This document shows, in pieces, positions 47,104-58,700 of a stretch of 64,000 nucleotides of DNA. The notes beneath the pieces were generated by a model. The model saw only the letters and a program-made list of their open reading frames with translations, was not told the DNA's origin and searched no databases. Made by a program: the position numbers and the translations under genes. The stretch comes from Cinclus cinclus (taxonomy: Eukaryota > Chordata > Aves > Passeriformes > Cinclidae). The stretch spans positions 13,694,347 through 13,758,346 of the forward strand of contig NC_085047.1 in NCBI RefSeq assembly GCF_963662255.1, given 5' to 3'. Each line of letters starts with the position of its first letter. The stretch's first letter is position 1.

Positions 47104-50100
47104 GGTAGGTTTGTTTTCCCATAGGAGAAGCTACCAATTTTCATTAGCAATGTTGCAAAAAATTCACCATGGGATGTCACAAGGTAAAAAATTCAGATAC
47201 TTTTTTTCTCATGTTCACTTCTTTCTCTTTGGTTTTCTGAAATTCTTGGTGTGTCAGAAACCCAGAATTAGTTACAGAGGATGAAAGTTAATGTATTTTG
47301 CCAGTATATTACTCTGAGTTTCCTTTTTCAAAATATCATCTTATGTTTTGTCTCACATTTTTGTACAAAGTTAGAAAAACATGAGATGAGCAATAATATT
47401 CTGCTTGACTGCAATGCAGTGTTAGTGTAATAACCAGCTCTGTTGGCTTTGCTTTTGCAGCTTATGGTTTCAAGCAGGTTGGTGGAAAACATGTAAAATA
47501 ATGAATGGAAATATAATGCAGCAGTCTGAAAAAACAAATGTGTTTTTTAAAGTAAGTCATTGCTCACAAGCTGCTTAATGGTTTATGCTGAAGTTAAAAA
47601 CATGGATAGGAATAGATAGGAATGATACAGTAGGTTTAGGGTATATAGCCTTCAAAAAGGCTTCCAAAATTTTCCACCAATTGCACTTATAGAAATTGTG
47701 GTCTCACAGGGTGATTGGGAAGTTTGTACATTAGTAGCCAGATTAAAAATAAGGAGAAATTTAAGAACATGTGCTTGTTTCTCAGAGAATTTTATTTTTT
47801 CAAATTGGCAATGCTGTTTGATGCTAATTTTATTTCTCTAAAGAGTGGTCTGGATATTTTGTCAACAAGTCAGTTAGAGCCAAAATGCAGAAAGAGATAC
47901 TCTCAGGTATAGTTCCTGCTGAAACAATGCCCAGAAGAGTGAGTTCACCCTCTCATTCCTCCTGTTCCCTGAGGAAATAAGCACCAAGTCCTCACAACAG
48001 AGCTGTTTGTGCCTTATCTCCTGGGCAGGCTAAGTCTGCCTCCTCTAAGCTGCGTCTGGGCTCCAGGGAAAACCCTTCCTAGCCTCCTCCAAAAGGATAT
48101 TCCAGCGTTTGTGCAAAACCCACCTTCTGGATTCTCCACACAGTCTGTGTCATCAAATGTCATCTGCTGCTGATAAGCATTGCCAGTTTTTAATCTTTCC
48201 CTGCCATTTGATTATCTGTATGAGTTGTGCTGCCATTAATTAACTCTGCCACTTTTCACCTCACTGTTACCATTTGATTAACTTTTCCATTGCTGCCTTT
48301 TGGATTTTGGCCTGTTTTTAATTCACTGCTGCCATTTCATTAACTTGCCCTGTCATTTAATTTAACTTTTGTCTTTTTGATCTGTACATTGTTGCTAGTG
48401 GATTTAACCTCATTTTACCAGGGACCCTGATTTCATCTTCCAGCTCCTCTCCTAGTCCTCAACTCTTCCTGCAGCCAGATATCTCCCTAGTTCCCCCACA
48501 AGGGTCTCCTCATCTCTTTTATAATCTTTTCTCCCATTTTTTGATCTTCTATTCTGGTTAATATATATTTCTGGAAGCATTAAATTTATCATGTTGGTGG
48601 GTTTTTTTGTTAGTTTGTTCTTATGTTTTTTTTAAGTTTTGGGTTTGTTTGTTTTAGTGAGTTGTGTTTAAGAGACCAGGTAACAACATAAATTTATACC
48701 ATGAATGACTTGGTCCTTCTTTTCCTGTGGACATTTCTACATTGCTGTTCACACAAAGTTGTATTTCTCTGGACAGGCTACACTGTATCACATAAAATAG
48801 TCTTTGAAGCTAGAATTATACCATAATCATATCTCCTGTTTGTCTGAAAAGTTAATTATCTGATTTCTGTAGATCCTAGGATATGTCTAAAGTACTCATT
48901 CCATCCAACATGTCATTAAAATTTTAATAGAGAAAATTAATAAATATTATTTTATTTTATAGAACACTTTGCTAAAATTCCTTTCTTGTTGTCTCTGAAT
49001 CTTTTTTAAAGCTGCAGATTATTTGGCTCTGTTGCCACATTTTCATACCTCTTTATATATTCTCCCTATTTTTTTTTTTTTCAGATCAGACTGTAAATAA
49101 GCAAGTCACTACCTTCTTTGTCATTTAGCTGTCTATTTGAATGACCTTTACAGTCTGTCCAGAGGGGGAAAAAAAATGCATAGAAAACGCAAAAGGAGAG
49201 AAAATTACATTCTAAGCTATGAATGGGTCTATGTTATGCCCTGCATTCTTCAAGAAAAAGATTGTTTATTCCAGAACCTAGCATTACTTTTGAGAAGTGG
49301 AAAATGTTTAGTGACAATTATGGATATAATTTGATTGATTACACAATTCTTTATTAATCTTCTCTAGTGATTTTTGAATCTTCTTGAGATTTCAGAGAAA
49401 GTGGAGAGCATGGAATATTGAAATCCTGTCAAGATTTATTTATTTATTAACTTAAATTATCTTAGCTTACCTTCCTTAAGTTTCTATAGTTATTACTGAC
49501 AATTATAGCTAGATCATCATTTGAAATTATAATTATAAATCTTAAAAGTCTTCCACACCTCCACCTTCCTTTAGCTTATTCATCATGAGAGTCTGAGTGA
49601 GAGAGCTCTGCTTGAAACAGTAAGGTTTCTGAACATAGGTATTCAAGCCATTGTCAGAGTGCTTTTGTTTGTATACCAGTTAGGCTGGGATAAGATTTGC
49701 TTCTCTTTCTCCTCCCATTCCTTCACAAATGTAAACAAAATTTCTTCCAGCTTTTTTACTCCCTTGTTAAACAGAATTGATATTTCTTCATTTTGCAACA
49801 TAAGATATGAGAAGTGGAAGCACAAGGCATTCATCACCTTGCAATGTTTAGAACTCAGCCTGGTAGCAGTCTGAATGTCTAATCATCTAAAACCCTGCTA
49901 TGAGCAATGGTGACTTTAATTTAGGAAGAGGGATAAATGGCAATCAGATAGCCCGCTTAACTCACCCTAGTCCTCAGAGCTGTATTCCCACATTAGAAGT
50001 TTGTATTGATTTATGTGCTTTATTTAAAGAATAAGTTAAAAGAGAAAACAAAGCAAAAGGGACATGGTGTTGAGCTTAGAATTACTGGGTCATCAGTAAA

Positions 50101-51866
50101 ACAACAAGATGACCAAATCAAAGCAAAGACTGAAGCAAATATTAATGAACTATTTATGCAGGATTAAATCACCAGAACTTCATGCTGGTATAGGATGTGG
50201 TTTCAGGTGGGATTCATATTATTAAAGCTGGTAAGTATTGTTTGACTCAATCTTACACAAAGATTAAGGGTAAAAATTCTTACCCCTCACTAGTGAAAAC
50301 AGCCTCTTTTACAATAAATATTGCTCCTACTGCAGGATGTGAGTCATCTGTTCTGAATTCAGTCTGACAAAGGGAGTGTGCTGAGAGATTTTAGAGGAAG
50401 GTTCTGTATGGAAATGAACAGAGTTCAGATTATTTTTTTTTTTATCTCAAATGTCACTATAATTACACTTTGGTCTTTGAAAAACAGTTACCTTACTTTA
50501 CTTTTACCAAACTCTATCCACTTGTGTTTTGCACTTCCTCTTAAATCTTAGTTAAACAAAGTGATTTTAGAATGGTGCTGTCTTTTCACTCAGTCCCATG
50601 TCTTCCACCATGAACTCAGTATCAGTTTCCAAAAGTCTGAGGTACTTCTTAAATTGGATGGAACTCTTTTTGAATTCAGGATATAACAAACTCCTTATGA
50701 CACCATTTCTAAAGCACATGAACTTGTATGCTGAATTACAATGTGATAGATAATAACTCTAAAAACAAAAGAGTAAAAGTTCCAAACATCTTGTTTTTGC
50801 ATTTCTGGGATCTCTTATTCCTGTGACCATAGCTCTCCATTAATACAAGAGCTGGACCAAAGTTCTGGGTCCCAGAGTTGGTCTCTTATGTGGCAATTGC
50901 TATGACTGGTGTGATTAATGGCAAGGATTGTTACTTAACAGCTCTGACAAGGAACACAGGGATGGGTACCTCATATGTTACTGGTAGAATCAAACAATGG
51001 GTTTTTCTCATGAATGGTGTTGACCTTGACAGAGGATTTCTACTGCTTACTCTGTCTCCAAACTTTCATAGCCTTACCCAGTTCAGTGAGTGAAGATGCT
51101 AGGAACATTACTAGGTTTACCACTCAGAGCGGGTAATCCTCTATCCCCATGAAATATTTTCATCTGGTGTGGCCTGGAGACAGCCCCTGTTTTAGCTACA
51201 AATCATGGGTGCTCTGTATACAAAGTGCCTGCAAAGTGGTTTTCTAGCTGAAGTAAGCAGACCAGTAACCCCTTCCTGTTGCTACCATTATTGGTGTAAG
51301 ATATATCTCTCTAAACTATCGATGGTTTACTTGCTTGCACATTGTTTCCATAATCTACAAAAAAAAAAAAAAAAATTGGGAAAGATGAACCATTCTGTAT
51401 ATCTTCACAATATATTTCAAATATGTGCTATGTATTTTAAATATGTATAATAGAAAAATGTCTTTCCCAAACCCTCACTGGATCCTACTTATGTACACTT
51501 ATAGATTAAATGACTGCTCAGGATCTAAGAATTTACCATTCAGTTTTGAATTAATTTATTGAGCCTAGTATCTGATATCATGCTGATAACAAAACATATT
51601 AGCAGTAAATCAAGTACCTCTGTGAAATACCGTGATGATGTCAGTTAATCCTTCCATCACATTGCATAAGACCAGTATGCAGCTAGCAAAGAATTGAGAA
51701 ACTCAAGACATATTTTAATACTAAATTTGTACTCATGTACAAAAATAGTGGCCTAATGAAAAATATATTTTTAGGAGTTTTCAAAAAAACAAAAAATTGA
51801 AAAGTCTAGACATATATGGAAAGAACATACCCGCTTCCTAGAAACACATCTATAGATGTGAAAACA
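47104..51866. other. AT-rich non-coding DNA
   Basis: No supported gene. A GC-enriched patch at about 47930-48130 (for example CTCCTGGGCAGGCTAAGTCT) precedes the degenerate tandem array. A T13 run near 49070 and an A17 run near 51358 are present. Open frames up to 81 codons have no similarity I can name. Confidence 0.5.
48181..48366. repeat. Degenerate tandem array of TGCCATTTGATTAAC-like units
   Basis: Variants of TGCCATTTGATTAAC recur at 48181, 48202, 48231, 48268, 48294, 48330 and 48351, spaced 21 to 37 bases apart. Best matches are at 48268 (TACCATTTGATTAAC), 48330 (TGCCATTTCATTAAC) and 48231 (TGCCATTAATTAAC). The spacers are T- and C-rich. This looks like an old tandem array that has diverged and suffered small indels. 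No coding potential. Confidence 0.6.
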
Positions 51867-52037
51867 ATACCTGGTTTCAGCTAGATAGGGTTAATTTCTT
51901 CTCAGCAGCTGTGTTTTGGATTAGGAATGAGTATGGTGTTGATAGCACACTGATGTTTTGGGTTTTTGTTAATTAGTAGGGGGGTTGAGCAAGCAGCTGT
52001 TTGATGCTTAATTCCCAGCAGGGCTTAAGCCACAGCA
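51867..52037 (+). mobile_element. Shortened ERVL-type LTR, solo
   Basis: The 5' part (CCTGGTTTCAGCTAGATAGG, CAGCTGTGTTTTGGATTAGG, GATAGCACACTGATGTTTTG) matches the start of the widespread avian ERVL LTR. The 3' part (AGCAGGGCTTAAGCCACAGCA) matches its end. The piece is about 170 bases, shorter than typical LTRs of this class as I know them, so most of the middle seems to be missing near 51975-51990. No matching target-site duplication is obvious. Confidence 0.75.
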
Positions 52038-53672
52038 ACCTGTGAGAGAATGTATACCTTCCATGATGATGAAATTTTATTCCTTGTAGGGCACCTAATT
52101 TTTGTTACTGTGTTTGGAGATCTGTGAGATAGGCAGAGCTACTCTTTTGGCTATCAAAAGATTTCTATAAAGCTGTTTGACTTTGCACAGACATTTCTGA
52201 ATAAATTAAGATTACTCTTCAGACAACATATAATCTATTTCTTCTCTCTTTGTGCTTTATACAAATATGGTTTAGAAGTGGGGGGGAAGAAGGTACATAG
52301 CCAAAATTAACCCAGGGATATTTGCAAAGTTTATAATATGGCTCTTGAGCAGCCAGTAAGGGACAAAATCAGACATTCTCTATTAGCATGTTGAGTCAGA
52401 GATTTATAACGCTGTATTAGCAAGCTGGATTCATCCCTGTATTTACTGAAATGAAAAATCAGCTTTACCTTTTTTTGGTTTTTTCCCCTCCTTCCATTCT
52501 GGTAAACTTCCTGAGGTTCACAAGGGTTCATAAGGTGTGCATTTTTCCTTAACTAACTTAGTTACATTTATTCTCCAAATTAAAGAGATAGTCATGAAAT
52601 TTAATTGTGTCTAATCAGTACAGTATTTATCGGAGATGGATTAATTTTCTTTGTAAAATGCAAAATACCTTAAAAGTAAACAGCAAAATGTTGCAGAGTT
52701 AGCAGATTTATTTTTTTTTTTGTAGTTGATGCATGTGGAAACAATCCAACAATATTATGATTATTTTGGAAAATTATATTTAGATCTTGTTTGTATTTTG
52801 TTGTCTGTGTAATCAGATCATAATCAAATAATTGAATTTGGACATGTTTCTTATCTCCCCAGTATACACTACCATGGGGGCAGAAAATGAGCTATGAAAT
52901 CTATTATGTTAGTGAGAGAAGGTTCATTCCGGAGATAACAGAAATGCTGTATGTGCACTCAGTCTTAGAGAGCATGAGGTCAAAGCTGGGGATTACAGTT
53001 AAACACAACAACATGCTGTTGAGAGATTTGCTACAGAAATATTACAACTTCTGCTCTAGAATGGGAAACAGAAGGATTTAATAAGTATTAAGCAGCAGCC
53101 TCAGTGTTCCATATAAAGTGTTACAGTTACATAGGAGTTTAAATTGTGCCATTTTTAGTGAAGTGTAAACTGAAGTCAGAGGTGTTACTATAGCACCGAT
53201 TGGACCTAAATCTGCTGTGTGCAGCAACACTTTGCCACCTGCTGTAGGAGCTTTTTCAGGCACTGGTCGTAAGAGGAAAGAGGTAAGTGTAACCAAGACT
53301 TTTTGTGAAACAACTTTGAAGGTAGTATTAATGAGACTTTCCTGGATTAATTTGGCATGTGAATGTTAATGAAATTCAAATCAGAGTTATAGTAATTTGT
53401 GTATTCAGTAGAGTAATGAGATTTGACTTAGTCTACCAACTAATTATTGGCTTCTTTTTTCCAGTCACAAGAATTTTACTCCAACACAGGTGACACAAAT
53501 TAAGTTTTTAGCTTGTACTATATAACTATTCTATGAAGGCCATTGACAGGAGGGGTTCTGCTCAGAGTAAACAGACAGGAACTCACATGCCTGGTTTATA
53601 TTCAGCAGTGACCTGCTGAATTTGGTTGCTTTGGACTTAGATGAGAGGTGACTTAAGAACTTAGATTCTCGT
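52038..53672. other. AT-rich non-coding DNA
   Basis: No gene or repeat recognised. A short G run lies near 52280. Confidence 0.5.
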
Positions 53673-54073
53673 GGAATCATAGAATAACCTGGCTTGGAAG
53701 AGACATTAAAGATCATCCAAGTCCAATCCCCTGCCATGGGCAGGGACATCTTCCACAAGACCAGGTTATTTAGAGCCCCATCCAACCTGGCCTTGAACAC
53801 TTCCAGGGATGGAACATCCTCTACTTCTCTGAGTCACCTGTGCCCCACCACCCTCACAGTAATTTTGTTTCCTAAAATCTATTCTGAAACAACCCTCTTT
53901 CAGTGTGAAGTCATTCCCTCTTGTCCTGTCACTCCAGGCCTTTGTAAAGTGTCTCTCCATCTCTCCTGTAGGCTCCTTTCAGGAGGCCACTAGAAGGCCA
54001 CAATGAGGTCATGCTAAAACCTCCTGTTCTCCTGGCTGAGCAATCCCAATTCTTTAAATCTGTCCTCACAGTT
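53673..54073 (-). mobile_element. CR1 LINE fragment, minus strand
   Basis: Opens with GGAATCATAGAATAACCTGG and continues with CCCTGCCATGGGCAGGGACA, CCATCCAACCTGGCCTTGAA and CCCTCTTGTCCTGTCACTCC. On the minus strand, SDRTRGNDFTLKEGCFRIDF and VQGQVGWGSK-type remnants and FKARLDGALNNLV mark the ORF2 C-terminus, split over frames. It ends near 54073 by 5' truncation. Confidence 0.94.
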
Positions 54074-55831
54074 TAATTCAGCTTCCTTAGTTCTGCTTTC
54101 TTCCTGTTTAATGTACACTTAGGACTGCTATTTAACCCAGGTTTTTAGCCATTCTAAGAGCTGGGAATGTTGTAGCCATCACCTTAGAAAACAAGTAACT
54201 TCTGAGTGCACTTTACCCATCACACTATGTTAATTAGCAGTATTTTAAGCTCTGCTGATAATTAGCAAAGTTCAAAATTTCAGCTGGGAGTAATTTTTTT
54301 CTCTCATTTTTCATCATATCTCATCTATTATCAATATTTAAATGGTACCAGAATAAACAGAAAGTGGAAATAAATGGTCTTTTCATGTGTTGTTATGGAC
54401 AGATTTCCTTTTGAAGCTTTAATTCCTACATCTATATAGCACATTTTAAAAATAAAGTGCAGATGAGTGACAACTGTCACTAATGTACCTTTGCAAAGTC
54501 AATATGATCCCAAAAAGTGTTATAAAATCATTTCTGCAGCTACTTAAATGGCTAACCTTAATATCTCAGATGCCTGAAAATAAAAATGGCTCATGATTAA
54601 GCATACATTGAAGTTATGTTTGAGAAACTTACCAAAAGTAACATTTTTCTTTTCTTGATTTTTAGTTTCCCATTGATAAAAATGCTTTTAAAGTTGTGCC
54701 CTAAGCAGGGTCCTCGTAGTCACCGAAAAAAGCCCAGCTGATTACAGGCATACCACTTTGTAATCTAACACATTCAAGATTGCAAAGGTGTATAACATTA
54801 TTCAATATTGCTCTTGACTTCATCAATCTTCTTGTTTAAATCTAAGAGGGAACAAAACATTATCTAACTTCTGTTCTGCCCACAGAATGGCAGGTATCAT
54901 AGAAAGGAATAATTCTTAATTAAAAGACAATTATGAAAATGTGGTCAGAAAGACAATCGTTTCCTCTGCATGGCCTCATCAGGAACATACACTCATCAGA
55001 GAAACATCACCTACTCAAGTGTTGAGATGCAGAGACTGCATTTATACAGGTTTTGCCTTGTTCTTCTTGAAGTCTTGGGAAGTCTGTTTCCTTTCAGCCT
55101 TTCCTTGACACTCAGATGGGAGATGCAGACGAAGGAGCTGGGCTGATCTTTCCCTGGCACAGCTGTGGCTTCCAAGTTCATCTTTAAAAGAACTCTAGAG
55201 ACGTTCATGCCCAGACAAGTTTCAACCCTCAGTATTTTAAATATCTGTCCCTAACACACTAACCTTGTTCTAGTTATCAACAGAAAGAACAGTTAATACT
55301 TTCTCCACATCATATTGTGCAGACACACTTCAATTATAGGAATATGGTCTTTCTCAAATCTTTTATCTTTTAGAATTTCCCTATGTTCTTAGTGCTTGTT
55401 TTCAGCATGTGTTTTCTTCATTATTCACTATACATAGTTTATTCTCATCAGTTTTTCTGTTCTATTTAACATTTTTTTCATTTTCCATATTAATTTTATT
55501 TACTGTACTTAATACTTAATTTTATTCACTGTACACACATATCTCTTTATCCACTTGACTATCCAATGACTATTAACTTTATGTGGCTTTTGTGTCTTTG
55601 CAAAGATTATGATTATATGCATTCCAAGGAAATATTTTCCTGTAAATATCATTGATAGCCCTTTTTGCTCTTCTCAGGAGGACTAATAGAACAGGTTAAC
55701 AGTCACAGATCAGCATCTTTGAGTTGAAGCCGGTTAAAGCCTTTGCCTATCCTTTTGTCTTGGGACTGCCATGACTGTCTTACCACATTTGTGAAGCTCT
55801 CTGCAAACTTTTCCTATTTTCCATTCTTTCT
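54074..55831. other. AT-rich non-coding DNA
   Basis: No gene recognised. A slightly more GC-rich part at about 55010-55215 carries a 65-codon minus-strand open frame without recognisable similarity. Confidence 0.5.
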
Positions 55832-56042
55832 AATCATAGAATCATTTAAGTTGGAAAAGGCCTCCAAGATCAAACCCAGCTATTAATTTAGTGCCACCAA
55901 GTTCACTGCTAACCCTAAATGCCATATCCACACTCATTTTGAACACTTCCAGGCATGGTGATTCCACCATTTCCAAGGGAGGACTGTTCCAATGCCTGGC
56001 AACCCTTTCAGAAAAAACTTTTTTCGCAATATCTAATCTTAA
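55832..56042 (-). mobile_element. CR1 LINE fragment, short, minus strand
   Basis: Starts with AATCATAGAATCATTTAAG and GGAAAAGGCCTCCAAGATCA. The minus-strand frame reads RLDIAKKVFSERVARHWNSP and EMVESPCLEVFK, the last part of CR1 ORF2. Only about 210 bases remain. Its 3' sequence (CAAACCCAGCTATTAATTTA) differs from the other copies, pointing to a separate subfamily. Confidence 0.92.
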
Positions 56043-56412
56043 CATAATATTTACGTATTTGGTGTTGAATGAGTTTCATATATATTTCCTATCCAGAAAG
56101 ACAAATATCCTTCATGTAAAAAAAGTGAAAGAGCCATCCTGAAAACACTATTATTTATAAAAGTAAAAATTATTCTGTCTGACTGAGAGAGATATCCAGT
56201 TCTCATTATAGCACAAAAAGTGAACAGAGAATATCCTGGTCTCATTTTTGCAGACTTTTCTTATTACACCGAGTTCTGGTTTTTTGCAACAGCTTGCAGT
56301 GATCAGTTGTGCTGGATTTTGTGCTTCTGGAAAAAGTATTCACTGTGACAGGTTTTCTGAAAATTAATTTAAGATAGTTCTCTCTTTTCTTAATAATAAA
56401 TGTGAGTGAAAA

Positions 56413-56485
56413 TTAAACAAACAAACCAAAACAACAAAATAAATCCCAACAGTAACCAAAAAACCCCCAACAAAAACAAAAACCT
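56413..56485. repeat. A/C-rich low-complexity tract
   Basis: Repeated AAACAAACAAACC and AACAAAA motifs with C runs over about 70 bases; the third such tract in the window. Confidence 0.85.
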
Positions 56486-57481
56486 GAAACAAATAGATTC
56501 AACCCGAAGGCTTTTATCTTCCTATGTACCAGTTCCTTTACTCCAGAAGGTTCTACTTCACTGTTGTACTGCAGTTTAACTTCTAAACACTCCACTGAGT
56601 TTCAATTTATATTCATTATTGCCCACTGTAGCTGCTATGTTCTGCTGGGTTTTCTCTTCCACCTAATCATGGAAAGATGAATAAGTAGCATCAGTTTTTA
56701 GACAATGAAATTGAATTATTCTTCCAACCTATGACTTTTGGCTCCTAACCAGAAGGCATACTGATATATAAAGTTTATTCACACAGAGAGATGCTCTCGA
56801 GCTATTTCTAAATGCACTTTTACATATTAAAGTTTCAGATTGGCTGTGTGATGTTGCATTCATAATCTATGTCATATGCTCATAATCACAGTTGACTTCA
56901 GGAGAGTTCATAAGTAACACTTCACCTTATGTTTTTAATGAATAATTTTATTTTATCTTGTATATTAATCTTCTCTGGTGTTTACTTAGTTAAAGCAGTC
57001 TTAAGAAGTGTTGGCATAAAATAAGGCCATCTCAGAATACAATAAGAGCATTATTAATTCTTATTTTAGTCTCAGGAGGCTATTTTCTTTGATTTCATAT
57101 TTTTCTAATTTGATAAATTCTTTTGAGGAAAATGTATTTTGGAGTTTCAGGATGAATGTAGAAAATAATAGCATTTGATGACCTATTTAATTTTCTTGGT
57201 ATTCTCAAGTCCTAAAACAGTGATGTTATGCATGGTAGGGATAAACTCAGTATTCAGAAGAGGTTTCTTACCCTGAGCTTGCATCTGGAAGACAGAACCT
57301 CTTTTAATGTATTTTAATACATTTTTATTTTTCACATCAGAGTTTGTGATATAAAAAAATGTCAAATTCCAAAGTATGTGTAAGTATCTGCATATCCAGA
57401 TTATAAAAACATCTTTGCTCCAAATACTTTGCAGCTTTAACAGAAAAGGAAATCATCATAGCAAAGAAATTCAAGTACACA

Positions 57482-57527
57482 GAGATTAAGATTTATTATG
57501 CAGATGAGATTAAAATAAATTATGCAG
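57482..57527. repeat. Two-copy 24-bp imperfect direct repeat
   Basis: GAGATTAAGATTTATTATGC at 57482 is repeated as GAGATTAAAATAAATTATGC at 57506, both followed by AG; the copies differ at a few central bases. Confidence 0.8.
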
Positions 57528-57886
57528 TCCTCTTTTAGCTATGCATGAATTGATAACCAGTGATTTACTTAAAATAATTAATAAACAGTTCTGAAATTTA
57601 CCCCTTCTCTGGATAAGATTGGTGGATCTGAAAAGAACTATGTTGATTTACATCCCCTGAGCATGCAGCCCACCTTTTAGTCCAAATAACCAGACACATT
57701 CCCTGCCCTTTATATTTATTTAAATCTTTCCTCACCACAAAAACTCATTCCCCGGTATTTTCTTCTACAGAGTGGAGATTAATAGCAGTGGCAGTATATT
57801 TTGCACATAATAAAATAACCTTGCTTTCTATCTCTCTTTTTGTGTGGGACCATGGAGTAAAAATCTACAGTTAGACAACAAACAAC

Positions 57887-58700
57887 AGAATCATAAAATC
57901 ATGAAATGCTTTGGGTTGGAAGGGACCTTAAAATCACCTAGTTCCAAACCCTTGCCATGGGCAGGGACACCTTCTACTGCATTGCTTAGAGCTCCAACCA
58001 AACTGGCCTTGGACACTTCCAGGGATGGGGCAGCCACAGCTTCTCTGGGCAACCTGTTTCAGTACCTCACCACACTCACATTAAGGAATTTCTTCCTAGT
58101 ATCTAACCTAAATTTCCCCTCTTTCAGCCTGAAGCCATTACTCCTTGTTCTATCACTACAGTTCCTGAGTCCATCTCGAGGTTCCCTGTAGGCCCCTTCA
58201 GATATGGAATGTTCTTTGAGATCGTGACACAGCCTTCTCTTCTCCAAGCTGAATAGCCCCAACACTCAGCCTGGAAGGTGTTCCAATCTCCTTCTCAACT
58301 TCATGCCCTACTTTGGACTTGCTCCAGCAGTTTCATGTCCTTCAAATTTTGGGGACCCAGTGCTGGATGCAGCACACAGCATGTGGATTCTTTTGAACCT
58401 CCTTTGGGAATCTCCTCCTCTGACCTGCTGGCCATGGGGCTTGGATACAGCCCAGGATTTGTTTGGCTTTCTGGGCTATGAGTGCTCACTGCTGGCTCAT
58501 GTTGAGTTTTCATCAACCAACAACCCCAAGTCCTTCTCTTCAGTACCACTCCTAATTACTTTTCCTCCCAACCTCTGGATGTATCTGGGATTGCCCTGGC
58601 TCAGGTGTAGAACCTTGCACTTGGTCTTGTTGAAGTTCTTGAGGCCCACACAGACCTCTCCAGCCTGTCAATGTCCCTTGCAACCTTTGTCACTTGTGCA
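57887..58700 (-). mobile_element. CR1 LINE fragment, longest copy in the window, minus strand
   Basis: The most complete CR1 copy here, about 810 bases. It runs from the terminal repeat (AGAATCATAAAATCATG) through GGGTTGGAAGGGACCTTAAA, TTGCCATGGGCAGGGACACC and GGCAACCTGTTTCAGTACCT to TGCTGGCTCATGTTGAGTTT and TGTAGAACCTTGCACTTGGT. Minus-strand frames show LGLFSLEKRRL, CSDRTRSNGFRLKEGKFRLD and KDMKLLEQVQSRA. It reaches upstream of the C-terminal domain but lacks the reverse transcriptase core. Several frameshifts show that it is inactive. Confidence 0.96.

Larger units (their letters stand above)
56043..57886. other. AT-rich non-coding DNA
   Basis: No gene recognised. It holds the A/C-rich tract at 56413-56485 and a 24-base-period duplication at 57482-57527, both listed separately. 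Confidence 0.5.

Noticed and set aside
46528..47284. Overlapping plus-strand open frames of 132 and 151 codons
   Set aside because: Both run antisense through the CR1 copy and the T26 run, which is read as a phenylalanine stretch; not genes.
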